Shown here in pieces: positions 51,017 through 60,467 of a DNA stretch of 64,000 nt. The position numbers and the translations under genes are program-made. Each line of letters starts with the position of its first letter. The first letter of the stretch is position 1. The stretch covers positions 62,001-126,000 of the forward strand of contig NZ_FRBS01000002.1 of NCBI RefSeq assembly GCF_900142675.1, read 5' to 3'. A model generated the notes under the pieces. That model saw only the letters and a list, made by a program, of their open reading frames with translations, ran no database searches and was not told the origin of the DNA. This DNA comes from Shouchella rhizosphaerae. Lineage in GTDB: Bacteria; Bacillota; Bacilli; Bacillales; Bacillaceae_D.

Positions 51017-52309
51017 ATGAAATTAGAAGTAAGGGAGAGGACGGCACGAAATCACCCAAAACGAGCACTCTGTTTGTCTATCATCCCTGGTTTGGGGCAA
51101 CTGTATAATAGGCGTTATGGAAAAGGGTCGTTTTTTTTCATTCTCTTTGCTGCCTTTATCATCGTCTTTTATGACATCTTAAATATTGGTTATTGGGGGA
51201 TCATAACATTAGGAACGTTAGAGAGGGTTGATGATTCGCGGATGCTGCTGGCTCAAGGGATCATTGCCCTTATTTTGACGGTTTTTGCTGTCGGCTTCTA
51301 TTTGTTCAATTTGCGCGATGCGTATAAGGATGCAAAGCGAATTCAACAAGGCTGGCGAATTCCCTCGCTCCGTGAAAGCTTCCAGCAAGCATGGGACAAA
51401 GGCTTTCCGTATTTACTAGTTGGCCCAGGGCTGGTCTTTTTAATTTTCACTGTCGTTTTTCCGCTTTTGTTTATGGTCGGGCTTGCTTTTACAAACTATA
51501 CCCTTTACAATGCCCCGCCGCGAAATTTGCTTGATTGGGTAGGGTTTGAAAATTTCGTCCAGCTTGTCACTGTACCAATTTGGCGAGAAACGTTTTTTAG
51601 CGTCTTTTCGTGGACGTTAATTTGGACATTTGTCGCTACAACATGCCAAGTTGGGCTAGGCTTATTATTGGCAATTATGGTAAACGATCCGCGAATTAAG
51701 TTTAAAAAATTCATTCGTACGATCCTTATCCTCCCATGGGCTGTGCCCGCCTTTGTGACAATTTTAATTTTTTCAGCGATGTTTAACGACAATTTTGGTG
51801 CAATTAATCGCGACATTTTCATTCCTTTGTTTGGCCACGGCTTTCCTTGGCTGACCGATCCTTTTTGGGCACGTTTTGCGCTAATTATGATTCAAACATG
51901 GCTCGGCTTTCCGTTCGTATTTGCTTTGTTCACCGGTGTTCTGCAAAGCATTTCGAGCGATTGGTATGAAGCTGCGGATATGGACGGGGCCAACCGCTGG
52001 CAAAAATTTCGTCATATTACGCTGCCACATCTTTTATTTGCCACCGCGCCGCTTCTAATCATGCAATATACAGGAAACTTTAACAACTTCTCGATCATTT
52101 ACTTATTTAACCAAGGCGGACCGCCGATTCGTGGGCAAAACGCTGGCGGCACCGATATTTTGATTTCATGGGTGTACAGTCTCACATTTGAGAACTCCCA
52201 GTACAGTATGGCTGCCGCGATTTCGATAATCATTGGTTTGATTGTAGCGGGCTTTGCTTTGCTCCAGTTTAGACGAAGCCGCTCATTTAAAGAGGAGGGG
52301 AGTATCTAA
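51017..52309 (+). CDS. malF: Maltodextrin-type ABC permease, MalF type
   Basis: About 430 residues. An N-terminal SIIPGLGQLYNRRYGKGS module and two extra membrane segments precede the permease core with the EAA loop (EAADMDGANRWQKFRHITLPHL). Typical of Bacillus maltodextrin MalF proteins. AGAGGAGGAAG precedes ATG 51017; the longer frame begins just after malE and lacks a ribosome site. Confidence 0.9.
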   Translation: MKLEVRERTARNHPKRALCLSIIPGLGQLYNRRYGKGSFFFILFAAFIIVFYDILNIGYWGIITLGTLERVDDSRMLLAQGIIALILTVFAVGFYLFNLRDAYKDAKRIQQGWRIPSLRESFQQAWDKGFPYLLVGPGLVFLIFTVVFPLLFMVGLAFTNYTLYNAPPRNLLDWVGFENFVQLVTVPIWRETFFSVFSWTLIWTFVATTCQVGLGLLLAIMVNDPRIKFKKFIRTILILPWAVPAFVTILIFSAMFNDNFGAINRDIFIPLFGHGFPWLTDPFWARFALIMIQTWLGFPFVFALFTGVLQSISSDWYEAADMDGANRWQKFRHITLPHLLFATAPLLIMQYTGNFNNFSIIYLFNQGGPPIRGQNAGGTDILISWVYSLTFENSQYSMAAAISIIIGLIVAGFALLQFRRSRSFKEEGSI

Positions 52310-53151
52310 TGAATAAAAAGCAAAAGTCAAGGCTAGAAGTGACTGCTATTTACCTGTTTTTGCTTATTATGGGCATCATCATTCTTTACCCTCTTCTGTG
52401 GACGATCGGGCTGTCGTTTAACCCTGGGACGAGTTTACATTCTTCGAAAATGATCCCAGAACCGATTTCGTTACGCCATTACGAATGGTTGTTCTTTGAT
52501 CCACGCAGCAATTATGTGCAATGGTATAAAAACACGCTCATTGTCGCCAGTATTACGTCTTTATGTGCAACATTTCTTGTCGCCTTAACGGCATATGCCT
52601 TTTCCCGTTATCGCTTTGTTGGGCGGACACATGGGCTGTATGCGTTTTTATTATTGCAAATGTTTCCTGTCATGATGGCAATGGTTGCCCTGTATATTTT
52701 ATTAAATACTGTCCAATTGCTTGATACACTTCTCGGGCTTATCCTTATCTATGTAGGAACCTCGATCCCGATGAACGCGTTTCTTGTGAAAGGTTATTTT
52801 GATACCATTCCCCGGGATTTGGATGAATCGGCGAAGTTAGACGGTGCTGGCCATTTTCGTATTTTCTTCACGATCATGCTTCCCCTTGCGAAGCCGATTT
52901 TAGCGGTCGTGGCGCTCTTTAATTTCATGTCTCCGTTCATGGACTTTATTTTGCCACGAATTATTTTACGGAGCCCGGAAAATTATACGCTCGCGTTAGG
53001 ATTGTTCAATTTTGTCAGTGATCAATTTGCAAACAACTTTACACGCTTTGCTGCAGGTTCTGTACTCATTGCGGTGCCAATCGCCGCTGTGTTCTTATTT
53101 TTGCAGCGTTATTTGATTACAGGCTTGTCTTCTGGCGCGACGAAAGGATAA
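52309..53151 (+). CDS. malG: Maltodextrin-type ABC permease, MalG type
   Basis: 280 residues, six membrane segments with EAA loop (DESAKLDGAGHFRIFFTIMLPL) and the C-terminal GLSSGATKG ending common to MalG. TAATG overlap with malF; GAGGGGAG precedes it. No ATPase is encoded in the operon, so a shared MsmX-type ATPase encoded elsewhere is expected. Confidence 0.92.
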   Translation: MNKKQKSRLEVTAIYLFLLIMGIIILYPLLWTIGLSFNPGTSLHSSKMIPEPISLRHYEWLFFDPRSNYVQWYKNTLIVASITSLCATFLVALTAYAFSRYRFVGRTHGLYAFLLLQMFPVMMAMVALYILLNTVQLLDTLLGLILIYVGTSIPMNAFLVKGYFDTIPRDLDESAKLDGAGHFRIFFTIMLPLAKPILAVVALFNFMSPFMDFILPRIILRSPENYTLALGLFNFVSDQFANNFTRFAAGSVLIAVPIAAVFLFLQRYLITGLSSGATKG

Positions 53152-53221
53152 GGAAAGCGTATACCAAACATGTTGAGCAAGTTCTACAGTAGACAAATAC
53201 GAGCCGTTCATTCAATATAAA

Positions 53222-53273
53222 GGCAGGGAGGGCTACTGCGCTATCGTGTAGTGCCCGCTCCTGCCGTGTTTTG
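53222..53273 (+). terminator. Terminator between malG and the LacI gene
   Basis: GGCAGG with CCTGCC (53222-53227, 53260-53265) and an inner GGGCTACT with AGTGCCC, followed by GTGTTTTG. The T run is modest, so some readthrough to the regulator is possible. Confidence 0.55.
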
Positions 53274-53294
53274 TTAAGAAAAGGGGGAAAACGA

Positions 53295-54332
53295 GTGGGT
53301 GTTACGATCAAAGATGTTGCCAGAAAAGCAAATGTGGCCCCTTCTACCGTGTCAAGGGTAATCGCGAACAATCCAAAAATCAGCGCAAAGACAAAAGCGA
53401 AAGTCCAAGCGGTAATGGAAGAGTTAGGCTACTATCCAAATGTCAACGCCAGAAACCTTGTGAACAACCGCACAAATGTTGTCGGCATTATTATGCCAAG
53501 TGTTTCTTACGCACCGTTTCAAAATCCGTTTTTCCCGGAAGTGTTAAGAGGCATCACAGCACAAGCGAATGAGAAAAAATACGGTTTGTATTTATCGACT
53601 GCTCAAACCGATAAGGGTATTTTAGAAGAAGTTATTGAGATGTACTATTCACGCCGTGTCGATGGGATGATTTTGCTGTATTCAACCGTCTCTGACCCAA
53701 TCATTGAATTTTTGCTCGACAAGGCCTTTCCTTTTGTCGTTGTTGGCCAACCGCCTGAGGCGTTGTCTGGCCAAGTTTCTTATGTAAACAATGACAATGT
53801 CAAAGCCGCAAAAATGGTGACCGAATATTTGCTGCTTTTAAAACATGAGCGAATTGCTTTTGTTGGCGGTCGCGAAGAAGCATATGTAACGCTAGACCGC
53901 AAGAAAGGGTATATAGAAGCGTTAGAGGAAGCAGGAATGACGCCAGATGACTCTTACATCGTCCACCATGATGAAATTTTTGAGGGCGGCGAACAAGCAG
54001 TTATTGAACTGATGTCACGAAAACATCCTCCTACAGCCATGATTGTAATGGATGACTTAATGGCATTGGGTGTACTGCGTATGTTATTTAACATGAATAT
54101 TTCCGTGCCTAATGAGGTGTCTATTGTGAGCTTTAACAACGTACTAATGGCAGAGCTGGCGACACCGCCGCTGACCACACTGGACATCCATATTCATGAA
54201 CTAGGCTACCGGGCCGCTGACCTTTTGCAAAAACGAATAGCCGATCCTGAAGCCCCGGCGGAAAAGAGGATCATTAGCCACAAATTGATCCGCCGGGAAA
54301 CAAGTGCTGTCTACTCGGGAGAACGACGGTAA
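53295..54332 (+). CDS. malR: LacI-family maltodextrin regulator, MalR-like
   Basis: About 345 residues. Helix-turn-helix and hinge at the N-terminus (VTIKDVARKANVAPSTVSRVI, NPKISAKTKAKVQ, YYPNVNARNLVNNRTNVVGII) and the periplasmic-binding-like sugar domain (MIVMDDLMALGVLRML, NNVLMAELATPPLTTLDI). GTG 53295 with AAGGGGG is the start; the frame from 53271 has none. It likely binds the CG-centred boxes at the malE/GH13 intergenic region. Confidence 0.88.
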   Translation: MGVTIKDVARKANVAPSTVSRVIANNPKISAKTKAKVQAVMEELGYYPNVNARNLVNNRTNVVGIIMPSVSYAPFQNPFFPEVLRGITAQANEKKYGLYLSTAQTDKGILEEVIEMYYSRRVDGMILLYSTVSDPIIEFLLDKAFPFVVVGQPPEALSGQVSYVNNDNVKAAKMVTEYLLLLKHERIAFVGGREEAYVTLDRKKGYIEALEEAGMTPDDSYIVHHDEIFEGGEQAVIELMSRKHPPTAMIVMDDLMALGVLRMLFNMNISVPNEVSIVSFNNVLMAELATPPLTTLDIHIHELGYRAADLLQKRIADPEAPAEKRIISHKLIRRETSAVYSGERR

Positions 54333-54343
54333 CTCCCGAGTAG
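54311..54343. repeat. Inverted repeat at the end of malR
   Basis: CTACTCGGGAG and CTCCCGAGTAG, perfect 11-base arms spanning the stop codon, loop 11. No T run follows, so termination here is uncertain. Confidence 0.5.
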
Positions 54344-54428
54344 CTAAAGTCCCCTATAGGAAAACATACATATATCCATCCTATTATTCGTATGAGGAAT
54401 TCGCATTTTATAATAAGGAAATACAGAT

Positions 54429-54460
54429 TGGTAACGCTTTCAAACAATATATGTTATAGT
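54429..54460 (+). promoter_or_regulatory. cre-like box and -10 element upstream of atoE
   Basis: TGGTAACGCTTTCA (54429-54442) has the cre core with one mismatch, and TATAGT follows at 54455-54460. No convincing -35 box. CcpA control is inferred. Confidence 0.45.
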
Positions 54461-54503
54461 AAATGCATAGTATCGATCTTTCCGCGAAAGGAGGGCGCTA
54501 TGC

Positions 54504-55823
54504 TTGTTTGCGGCCGTTACTAGGTGGTTTGACCGCATCGTGCAACGCTATTTGCCAGATGCCTTTTTGTTTGCGGGATTGTTAACCATTCTTGTTTTTC
54601 TATTGGGCGTGTTTGTTACAGATGCTTCGCCTGTACAAATGGTTGATTATTGGGGCTCTGGCTTTTGGGATTTGCTTTCCTTTACGATGCAAATGGCGCT
54701 CATTGTTGTAACCGGTTACATTTTGGCGAATACGCCGCTGTTTAAGCGCCTATTATCAACGTTGGCCGTATTAGCAAAAACGCCAGGCCAGGCAATTGTG
54801 CTTGTAACGTTTGTGGCCAGCATTGCTTGTCTGATCAATTATGGCTTTGGCCTCGTTGTCGGAGCGCTTTTTGCCAGGCACGTTGTTCGCCAAGTACCAA
54901 GCGTCGACTATCGTATACTGGTGGCGGCTGCCTACAGTGGTTTTCTTGTATGGCATGGGGGATTATCGGCGTCTATCCCTCTGACGATTGCAACAGAGGA
55001 CCACTTTTTGGCGGATGTAATGGGGACGATTCCAATTGCCGATACATTGCTGTCTCCGGCCAACCTTTTTATTGTATGCGCTTTCTTAATTAGCTTGCCT
55101 GTCGTGAATTATTTCCTTCTCAAAACGTCGACTTCTTCTTACACAATTGATATGGCCCGATTTGCTGAAGAAAAACGTGAGGAAGCGGCCGCTGTTGCGG
55201 AAACGCCAGCGGAAAAGTTGGAGAACAGTCAATGGGTGTCACTTGCCATTGCTCTGCTTGGCTTAACGTATGTCGTACTGTATTTTATCGAAAACGGCCT
55301 TGACTTGAACATTAATATTGTCAATTTTACGTTTTTGTTTTTAGGCATTTTATGCCATCGTACGCCAAGGCGCTTTTTAACAGCAGTTGGCGAAGGCGTG
55401 AAAAACGCCGGAGGCATTATTATTCAATTCCCATTTTACGCCGGAATTATGGGGATGATGGTCGGCTCAGGGCTGTCTGAACAGCTTTCCCTTTGGTTTG
55501 TGTCGATTTCATCAGCAGAGACGTTCCCGCTATGGACGTTTCTTAGCGCAGGGTTACTAAACATGTTTATCCCTTCTGGAGGCGGACAATGGGCTGTTCA
55601 AGGGCCGATTATGGTGCCGGCAGCACTGGAACTCGGTGCGGATATGGCGAAAACAGCTATGGCTGTCGCTTGGGGAGACGCATGGACGAACATGATCCAA
55701 CCATTTTGGGCGCTGCCATTATTAGCGATCGCAGGCTTAAAAGTCCGTGACATCATGGGCTTTTGTGTCATATTGCTTTTTTGGGCATTTGTGCCAATTG
55801 CCATTGGCCTGATGTTTTTTTAA
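54504..55823 (+). CDS. atoE: Short-chain fatty acid transporter, AtoE type
   Basis: 439 residues, polytopic (about twelve membrane segments) with family motifs YWGSGFWDLLSFTMQMALIV, GYILANTPLFKRLL and FIPSGGGQWAVQGPIMVPAA. AtoE takes up short-chain fatty acids such as acetoacetate or butyrate. Start is TTG 54504 with AGGAGGG 8 bases upstream; the ATG at 54500 is out of frame and stops after seven codons. It heads an operon with the CoA-transferase genes. Confidence 0.9.
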   Translation: MFAAVTRWFDRIVQRYLPDAFLFAGLLTILVFLLGVFVTDASPVQMVDYWGSGFWDLLSFTMQMALIVVTGYILANTPLFKRLLSTLAVLAKTPGQAIVLVTFVASIACLINYGFGLVVGALFARHVVRQVPSVDYRILVAAAYSGFLVWHGGLSASIPLTIATEDHFLADVMGTIPIADTLLSPANLFIVCAFLISLPVVNYFLLKTSTSSYTIDMARFAEEKREEAAAVAETPAEKLENSQWVSLAIALLGLTYVVLYFIENGLDLNINIVNFTFLFLGILCHRTPRRFLTAVGEGVKNAGGIIIQFPFYAGIMGMMVGSGLSEQLSLWFVSISSAETFPLWTFLSAGLLNMFIPSGGGQWAVQGPIMVPAALELGADMAKTAMAVAWGDAWTNMIQPFWALPLLAIAGLKVRDIMGFCVILLFWAFVPIAIGLMFF

Positions 55824-55864
55824 ACGTCAAGGTTGCATAAACATATTGCAGGGGAGGATGAACG

Positions 55865-56578
55865 ATGAATAAAATCATTCCGACGACAGAGGAAGCAATG
55901 GCGTTTATCAAAGACGGTTCTACATTAGTAGTAGGCGGTTTCGGGTTATGCGGCATCCCCGAGCATTTAATCGCTGCCGTGAAAAACAGTGGCGCCTCTA
56001 ATTTGACAGTTGTTAGCAACAATTGCGGCGTCGATGATTTTGGCCTCGGGCAGCTGCTTGAAAACAAACAAATTAGCAAAATGGTCGCCTCTTATGTAGG
56101 GGAAAACAAACGGTTTGAACAGCAATTTTTAAACGGCGAACTAGAAGTTGAACTCGTGCCCCAAGGGACGCTCGCTGAGCGGCTTCGAGCAGGCGGCGCT
56201 GGCATTCCCGCCTTTTATACAGCAACCGGTGTCGATACACCAGTCGCTGAAGGAAAAGAAGAGAAAACGTTTGACGGCAAGCGATATATTATGGAACGGG
56301 GCATTGTTGGCGACGTTGCTTTAGTAAAAGCGTGGAAAGCAGACCCATTTGGCAACCTCGTTTACCGGAAGACGTCACGCAACTTCAACCCGCTCGTAGC
56401 AGCTGCAGGAAAAGTAACGATTGTCGAGGTAGAGGAACTCGTCGACTTAGGCGAACTTGATCCAGACCAGATCCACACCCCAGGCATCTACGTGCAGCAT
56501 ATCTTTGTCGGTGATTCCTTTGAAAAACGGATTGAGCGCCGTACTGTGGCGACGGTAGAAGGAGGAAACGGACAATGA
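55865..56578 (+). CDS. scoA: 3-oxoacid CoA-transferase subunit A
   Basis: 237 residues. CoA-transferase family I alpha subunit with [18 protein letters not shown] near the N-terminus, [15 protein letters not shown] and [17 protein letters not shown]. Transfers CoA from succinyl-CoA or acetyl-CoA to acetoacetate or another 3-oxoacid or short-chain acid. GGGGAGGATG precedes the ATG; ATGA overlap with scoB. Confidence 0.92.
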   Translation: MNKIIPTTEEAMAFIKDGSTLVVGGFGLCGIPEHLIAAVKNSGASNLTVVSNNCGVDDFGLGQLLENKQISKMVASYVGENKRFEQQFLNGELEVELVPQGTLAERLRAGGAGIPAFYTATGVDTPVAEGKEEKTFDGKRYIMERGIVGDVALVKAWKADPFGNLVYRKTSRNFNPLVAAAGKVTIVEVEELVDLGELDPDQIHTPGIYVQHIFVGDSFEKRIERRTVATVEGGNGQ

Positions 56579-57216
56579 AGGAAACAAGAAAACGCATTTT
56601 GAACAGGGCGGCAAAAGAAGTAAAAGACGGGATGTGCGTCAATTTAGGCATTGGCATGCCAACACTTATCGCCAATATCATTCCAGATGACGTCCATGTC
56701 ATGCTCCAGTCGGAAAATGGCTTGCTAGGCATAGGGGCTTATCCGACAGAGGAAGAAGTTGATCCTGACTTAATTAACGCCGGCAAAGAGACGGTAACCG
56801 CAAAGGTAGGCGCTTCTTACTTCGACAGTGCCGAATCGTTTGCCATGATCCGCGGCGGCCATATTGACTTGGCGATACTAGGCGGCATGGAAGTCGCCGA
56901 AAATGGCGACTTGGCCAATTGGATGATTCCAGGGAAAATGGTGAAAGGAATGGGCGGCGCCATGGACTTAGTGCAAGGCGCCAAAAAAACGGTCGTCATT
57001 ATGGACCACACCAATAAATACGGCGAAACGAAAGTGAAAAACGCCTGTACATTGCCTCTAACCGGCAAAGGGGTTGTCGATTTGCTGATTACCGAGTTGG
57101 CCGTCTTTGAATTTAAGGATGGCACCATGACATTGACTGAATTGCAAGAAGGCGTATCGCTCGAAGAAGTCCAAGAAAAAACAGAAGCGTCTTTTCAAGT
57201 CGCATTAAAGGTGTAA
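56575..57216 (+). CDS. scoB: 3-oxoacid CoA-transferase subunit B
   Basis: 213 residues. The beta subunit with [15 protein letters not shown], the catalytic Glu in [10 protein letters not shown] and the [20 protein letters not shown] segment. It carries the glutamate that forms the enzyme-CoA thioester. Pairs with scoA; the transporter upstream suggests use of acetoacetate or similar acids. No thiolase gene is present nearby. Confidence 0.93.
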   Translation: MKETRKRILNRAAKEVKDGMCVNLGIGMPTLIANIIPDDVHVMLQSENGLLGIGAYPTEEEVDPDLINAGKETVTAKVGASYFDSAESFAMIRGGHIDLAILGGMEVAENGDLANWMIPGKMVKGMGGAMDLVQGAKKTVVIMDHTNKYGETKVKNACTLPLTGKGVVDLLITELAVFEFKDGTMTLTELQEGVSLEEVQEKTEASFQVALKV

Positions 57217-57222
57217 TAAGCA

Positions 57223-57250
57223 GGCGAAGCCAAAAGCTTCGCCATTTTTT
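57223..57250 (+). terminator. Terminator of the atoE-scoAB operon
   Basis: GGCGAAGC-N5-GCTTCGCC perfect 8-base stem followed by ATTTTTTCG. Confidence 0.8.
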
Positions 57251-57266
57251 CGCCTTATTCTCTCTG

Positions 57267-57295
57267 TTGACCTGTTTGTTCGTTTTGCCCATAAT
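57267..57295 (+). promoter_or_regulatory. Promoter of the UbiD-family gene
   Basis: TTGACC (57267-57272), 17-base spacer, CATAAT (57290-57295), about 59 bases before the start. Confidence 0.55.
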
Positions 57296-57353
57296 GGCAG
57301 TAAGAGACTGAAGAAAGGGAAGAAGCTTACATAGGTCTTCAAAGGTGGCGGTT

Positions 57354-59180
57354 ATGTACGAGAACTTAGAAGAATGCATTCTTGATTTGGAAAAACATGG
57401 CCACCTCGTCCGCATTGAAGAAGAGGTGGACCCGTATTTGGAAATGGCAGCGATTCAAAGGCGGCTTTACCGTGAAGGCGGGCCTGCTGTGTTATTTGAA
57501 CGGGTAAAAGGATCGAAATACAGGGCTGTGGCCAATTTATTCGGGACAATGGAACGGAGCAAGTTCTTGTTCCGTAAAAATTGGCACAAAGTCGAACAAG
57601 TCATCGCACTGCGCGATGACCCAATGAAAGCGGCCAAACGCCCCCTGCAACAGCTTGGCAACGGTTTATCCGCTTTAAAAGCGCTGCCAATGCGGAAACC
57701 TGGCCTCAATGGCTCACAACTGGAAGAGATTTCTCTTTCCGATATCCCTTTTGTCCATTCATGGCCGAATGATGGCGGCGCATTTGTTACACTTCCGCAA
57801 GTGTACAGCGAGGACCCAGATAAGCCAGGGTTGATGAACGCCAATTTAGGAATGTACCGTGTCCAATTAAATGGCAATGACTATGAGCCAAATAAAGAAG
57901 TTGGGCTCCATTATCAAATTCAGCGTGGCATTGGCGTCCATCAAGCAAAGGCGGCGAAGCGGGGCGAACCGCTAAAAGTCAGCATTTTCATTGGCGGTCC
58001 ACCAGCGCACACATTGTCAGCAGTGATGCCACTTCCAGAAGGTTTAAGTGAAATGCTGTTTGCTGGATTGCTGGCTGGCCGCCGCTTCCGTTACGGCTAT
58101 GTGGATGGCTATGCCGTTAGCCACGATGCCGACTTTGTCATTACAGGGGACATTTATCCAGACGAGACGAAGCCAGAAGGCCCGTTTGGCGACCATTTAG
58201 GTTATTATAGTTTGACGCATCCGTTTCCAGTAATGAAAGTCCATAAAGTTTATGCCCGTAAAAACGCCATTTATCCATTTACAGTTGTGGGCCGACCGCC
58301 GCAAGAGGATACGACATTTGGCGCATTGATCCATGAACTTACTGGAGACGCAGTCACACAGGAATTGCCTGGCGTTAAAGAAGTCCATGCGGTAGACGCA
58401 GCCGGTGTCCATCCACTTCTGTTTGCGATTGGCAGCGAGCGATATACGCCGTACCAAAAAGTGAAACAGCCGATGGAATTGTTGACGATGGCCAATGCGA
58501 TTCTCGGCTTTGGCCAGCTTAGTTTAGCCAAGTATTTATTTATTACCGCAGAAGAGGACAAGCCGATTAGCACCCATGATGAAGCTGCTTTCCTCCAATA
58601 TATTTTGGAACGAATTGATTTGCGTCGCGACATTCATTTTCAAACCAATACAACAATCGATACCCTTGATTATAGTGGAACAGGGTTAAATAGCGGAAGC
58701 AAAGTGGTGCTTGCTGCTTACGGTGAAAAGTTGCGTGAGCTGTGTACGGCCATCCCTTCGGAACTGAAAGAATGTGACAAGATTACGAAAGCGAGCTACG
58801 TAATGCCTGGCGTAGTCGCGATTGAAACGACCGCTTTTTCCAATTATGAGCAAGCTGAACAAGAATTAAACGAGTTAACTGCTGCGATCGCTAAGAAAAG
58901 CTCCTTGCCAAGCTGTCCGCTTCTAGTCTTATGTGACGACAGTGAGTTTGTGAGCGCATCGCTTGCCAACTTTTTATGGGTGACGTTTACTCGCAGCAAC
59001 CCTTCTCATGACACGTATGGCATCAATTCGTTTATCGAGCATAAACATTGGGGCTGCGATGCGTTAATTATTGATGCGAGAATAAAAGGGCACCATGCGC
59101 CGCCGTTAGTAGAAGATGAAGCCGTTGAGCAGCGTGTCGATCGCTTTTTTCAAGCTGGCGGCCCTCTAGCCCATTCATAG
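57354..59180 (+). CDS. ubiD: UbiD-family decarboxylase
   Basis: About 608 residues, the length of larger UbiD proteins. Signatures: LVRIEEEVDPYLEMAAIQRR, the prenyl-FMN/metal-binding NANLGMYRVQLNG region with YQIQRGIGVHQAKAAKRGEP, the catalytic Glu segment EGPFGDHLGYY and HHAPPLVEDEAVEQRVD at the end. UbiD enzymes need prenylated FMN made by UbiX; no ubiX lies nearby. Substrates are aromatic or alpha,beta-unsaturated acids, here unknown. AAAGGTGG precedes ATG 57354; the in-frame GTG at 57345 overlaps that site. Confidence 0.88.
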   Translation: MYENLEECILDLEKHGHLVRIEEEVDPYLEMAAIQRRLYREGGPAVLFERVKGSKYRAVANLFGTMERSKFLFRKNWHKVEQVIALRDDPMKAAKRPLQQLGNGLSALKALPMRKPGLNGSQLEEISLSDIPFVHSWPNDGGAFVTLPQVYSEDPDKPGLMNANLGMYRVQLNGNDYEPNKEVGLHYQIQRGIGVHQAKAAKRGEPLKVSIFIGGPPAHTLSAVMPLPEGLSEMLFAGLLAGRRFRYGYVDGYAVSHDADFVITGDIYPDETKPEGPFGDHLGYYSLTHPFPVMKVHKVYARKNAIYPFTVVGRPPQEDTTFGALIHELTGDAVTQELPGVKEVHAVDAAGVHPLLFAIGSERYTPYQKVKQPMELLTMANAILGFGQLSLAKYLFITAEEDKPISTHDEAAFLQYILERIDLRRDIHFQTNTTIDTLDYSGTGLNSGSKVVLAAYGEKLRELCTAIPSELKECDKITKASYVMPGVVAIETTAFSNYEQAEQELNELTAAIAKKSSLPSCPLLVLCDDSEFVSASLANFLWVTFTRSNPSHDTYGINSFIEHKHWGCDALIIDARIKGHHAPPLVEDEAVEQRVDRFFQAGGPLAHS

Positions 59181-59216
59181 TCATTAGAAAAGAGGTTGTC
59201 GCCAGTCGACAGCCGG

Positions 59217-59248
59217 AGGCCAGTTGAATTTACTCAACTGGCCTTTTT
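59217..59248 (+). terminator. Terminator of the UbiD-family gene
   Basis: AGGCCAGTTGA and TCAACTGGCCT, perfect 11-base arms with a 6-base loop, followed by TTTTA. Confidence 0.85.
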
Positions 59249-59269
59249 AATGCATTCATGAAAAGGTTG

Positions 59270-59297
59270 TTGACATTTATTTCGAATTTAATATAAT
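59270..59297 (+). promoter_or_regulatory. Promoter of the VOC dioxygenase gene
   Basis: TTGACA (59270-59275), 16-base spacer, TATAAT (59292-59297). Just downstream is GAATTAGAGATAA, which on the other strand reads TTATCTCTAATTC and resembles half of an MhqR-type operator (quinone-responsive repressor). Confidence 0.65.
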
Positions 59298-59334
59298 TGA
59301 ATTAGAGATAATTAACTGAAAGGGGCCATGCCCG

Positions 59335-60312
59335 ATGAACAGTTTAAAAGGCATCCATCATGTAACCGCGATTACAAGCAGCGCCGAGAAAATTTATGAA
59401 TTTTTTACGTATGTGTTAGGGATGCGCCTTGTTAAGAAGACGGTGAACCAAGACGATATTCAAACATACCATTTGTTTTTTGCAGATGATAAAGGCAGTG
59501 CCGGTACAGACATGACTTTTTTTGATTTCCCAGGTATTCCGAAAAGCTCGCCTGGAACAGATGAAATTTATCAAACATCGTTCCGCGTCCCAACCGATGA
59601 GGCGCTCTCTTATTGGGAAAAACGATTTGACCGTTTAGCCGTTAAACATACAGGCATTCAAACGCTTTTTGGCAAAAAGACGCTGGCATTCGTTGATTTC
59701 GACGAGCAACGCTACCAATTGATTTCAGATGAAAACAACCAAGGGATCGAATCTGGCACGCCATGGCAAAAAGGGCCGGTACCACTTGAATATGCGATTA
59801 CTGGCTTAGGGCCTATCTTTATTAGAGTCGCCAACTTTGATTTCTTTAAACAAGTTTTGGAGCAGGCGCTTTTCTTTAAAGAAATCGCAACAGAAGGGTC
59901 GCTGCATTTGTTTGAAGTCGGAACAGGGGGAAATGGGGCGCAAGTCGTCGTGGAACATAATAACGTTCTTCCCCGGGCCCGCCAAGGGTATGGCGCTGTC
60001 CACCACGTCGCTTTTCGCGTCGAAGACCGAGTTGTGCTTGATCAGTGGACGGAACATATGGAGAAGCTTGGCTTCCATACTTCTGGTTATGTAGACCGCC
60101 ATTTCTTTGAGTCTCTATATGCCCGCGTCTCCCCGCAAATTTTGTTTGAATTAGCAACGGATGGCCCTGGGTTTATGGGCGACGAACCGTATGAAACGCT
60201 AGGAGAAAAATTATCTTTGCCGCCATTTCTTGAAGAGAAGCGCGAGTACATCGAGAGTGTCGTTCGGCCGATTGACACAGTTAGAAGCGATAAAACGTTT
60301 AAAAAAGAGTAA
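59335..60312 (+). CDS. Ring-cleaving extradiol dioxygenase of the VOC superfamily (MhqO-like)
   Basis: 325 residues with two VOC repeats: GIHHVTAITSSAEKIYEFFTYVLGMRLVKKTVN at the start and AVHHVAFRVEDRVVLDQW later (metal-binding histidines HH and Glu in the second module, with ILFELATDG). Proteins of this group degrade catechol or hydroquinone-like compounds and are usually quinone-inducible through MhqR. AAGGGG lies before ATG 59335; an overlapping out-of-frame ATG exists at 59329. Confidence 0.85.
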   Translation: MNSLKGIHHVTAITSSAEKIYEFFTYVLGMRLVKKTVNQDDIQTYHLFFADDKGSAGTDMTFFDFPGIPKSSPGTDEIYQTSFRVPTDEALSYWEKRFDRLAVKHTGIQTLFGKKTLAFVDFDEQRYQLISDENNQGIESGTPWQKGPVPLEYAITGLGPIFIRVANFDFFKQVLEQALFFKEIATEGSLHLFEVGTGGNGAQVVVEHNNVLPRARQGYGAVHHVAFRVEDRVVLDQWTEHMEKLGFHTSGYVDRHFFESLYARVSPQILFELATDGPGFMGDEPYETLGEKLSLPPFLEEKREYIESVVRPIDTVRSDKTFKKE

Positions 60313-60319
60313 AATAAAC

Positions 60320-60355
60320 AAGGAATGGCTCTTCTCTTGAGCCATTCCTTGTTTG
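60320..60355 (+). terminator. Terminator of the VOC dioxygenase gene
   Basis: AAGGAATGGCTC and GAGCCATTCCTT perfect 12-base arms, loop 7, then GTTTGTTTG. Confidence 0.75.
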
Positions 60356-60368
60356 TTTGCAGTGCTCA

Positions 60369-60397
60369 TTGCGTGAACGATTTGATTTTACTATTAT
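60369..60397 (+). promoter_or_regulatory. Possible promoter of deoD
   Basis: TTGCGT (60369-60374), 17-base spacer, TATTAT (60392-60397), about 70 bases upstream of the gene. Confidence 0.45.
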
Positions 60398-60467
60398 GGA
60401 GAAAGAACGGCAGACTATACTGCTTTTGGAAGAATGTGTTTCTATAAAAGCTTAAAGGAGACTGGCA

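Noticed and set aside
54500-54523. ATG 54500 as the start of atoE
   Set aside because: It is out of frame with the transporter and hits a stop after seven codons; TTG 54504 has the correct ribosome-site spacing.
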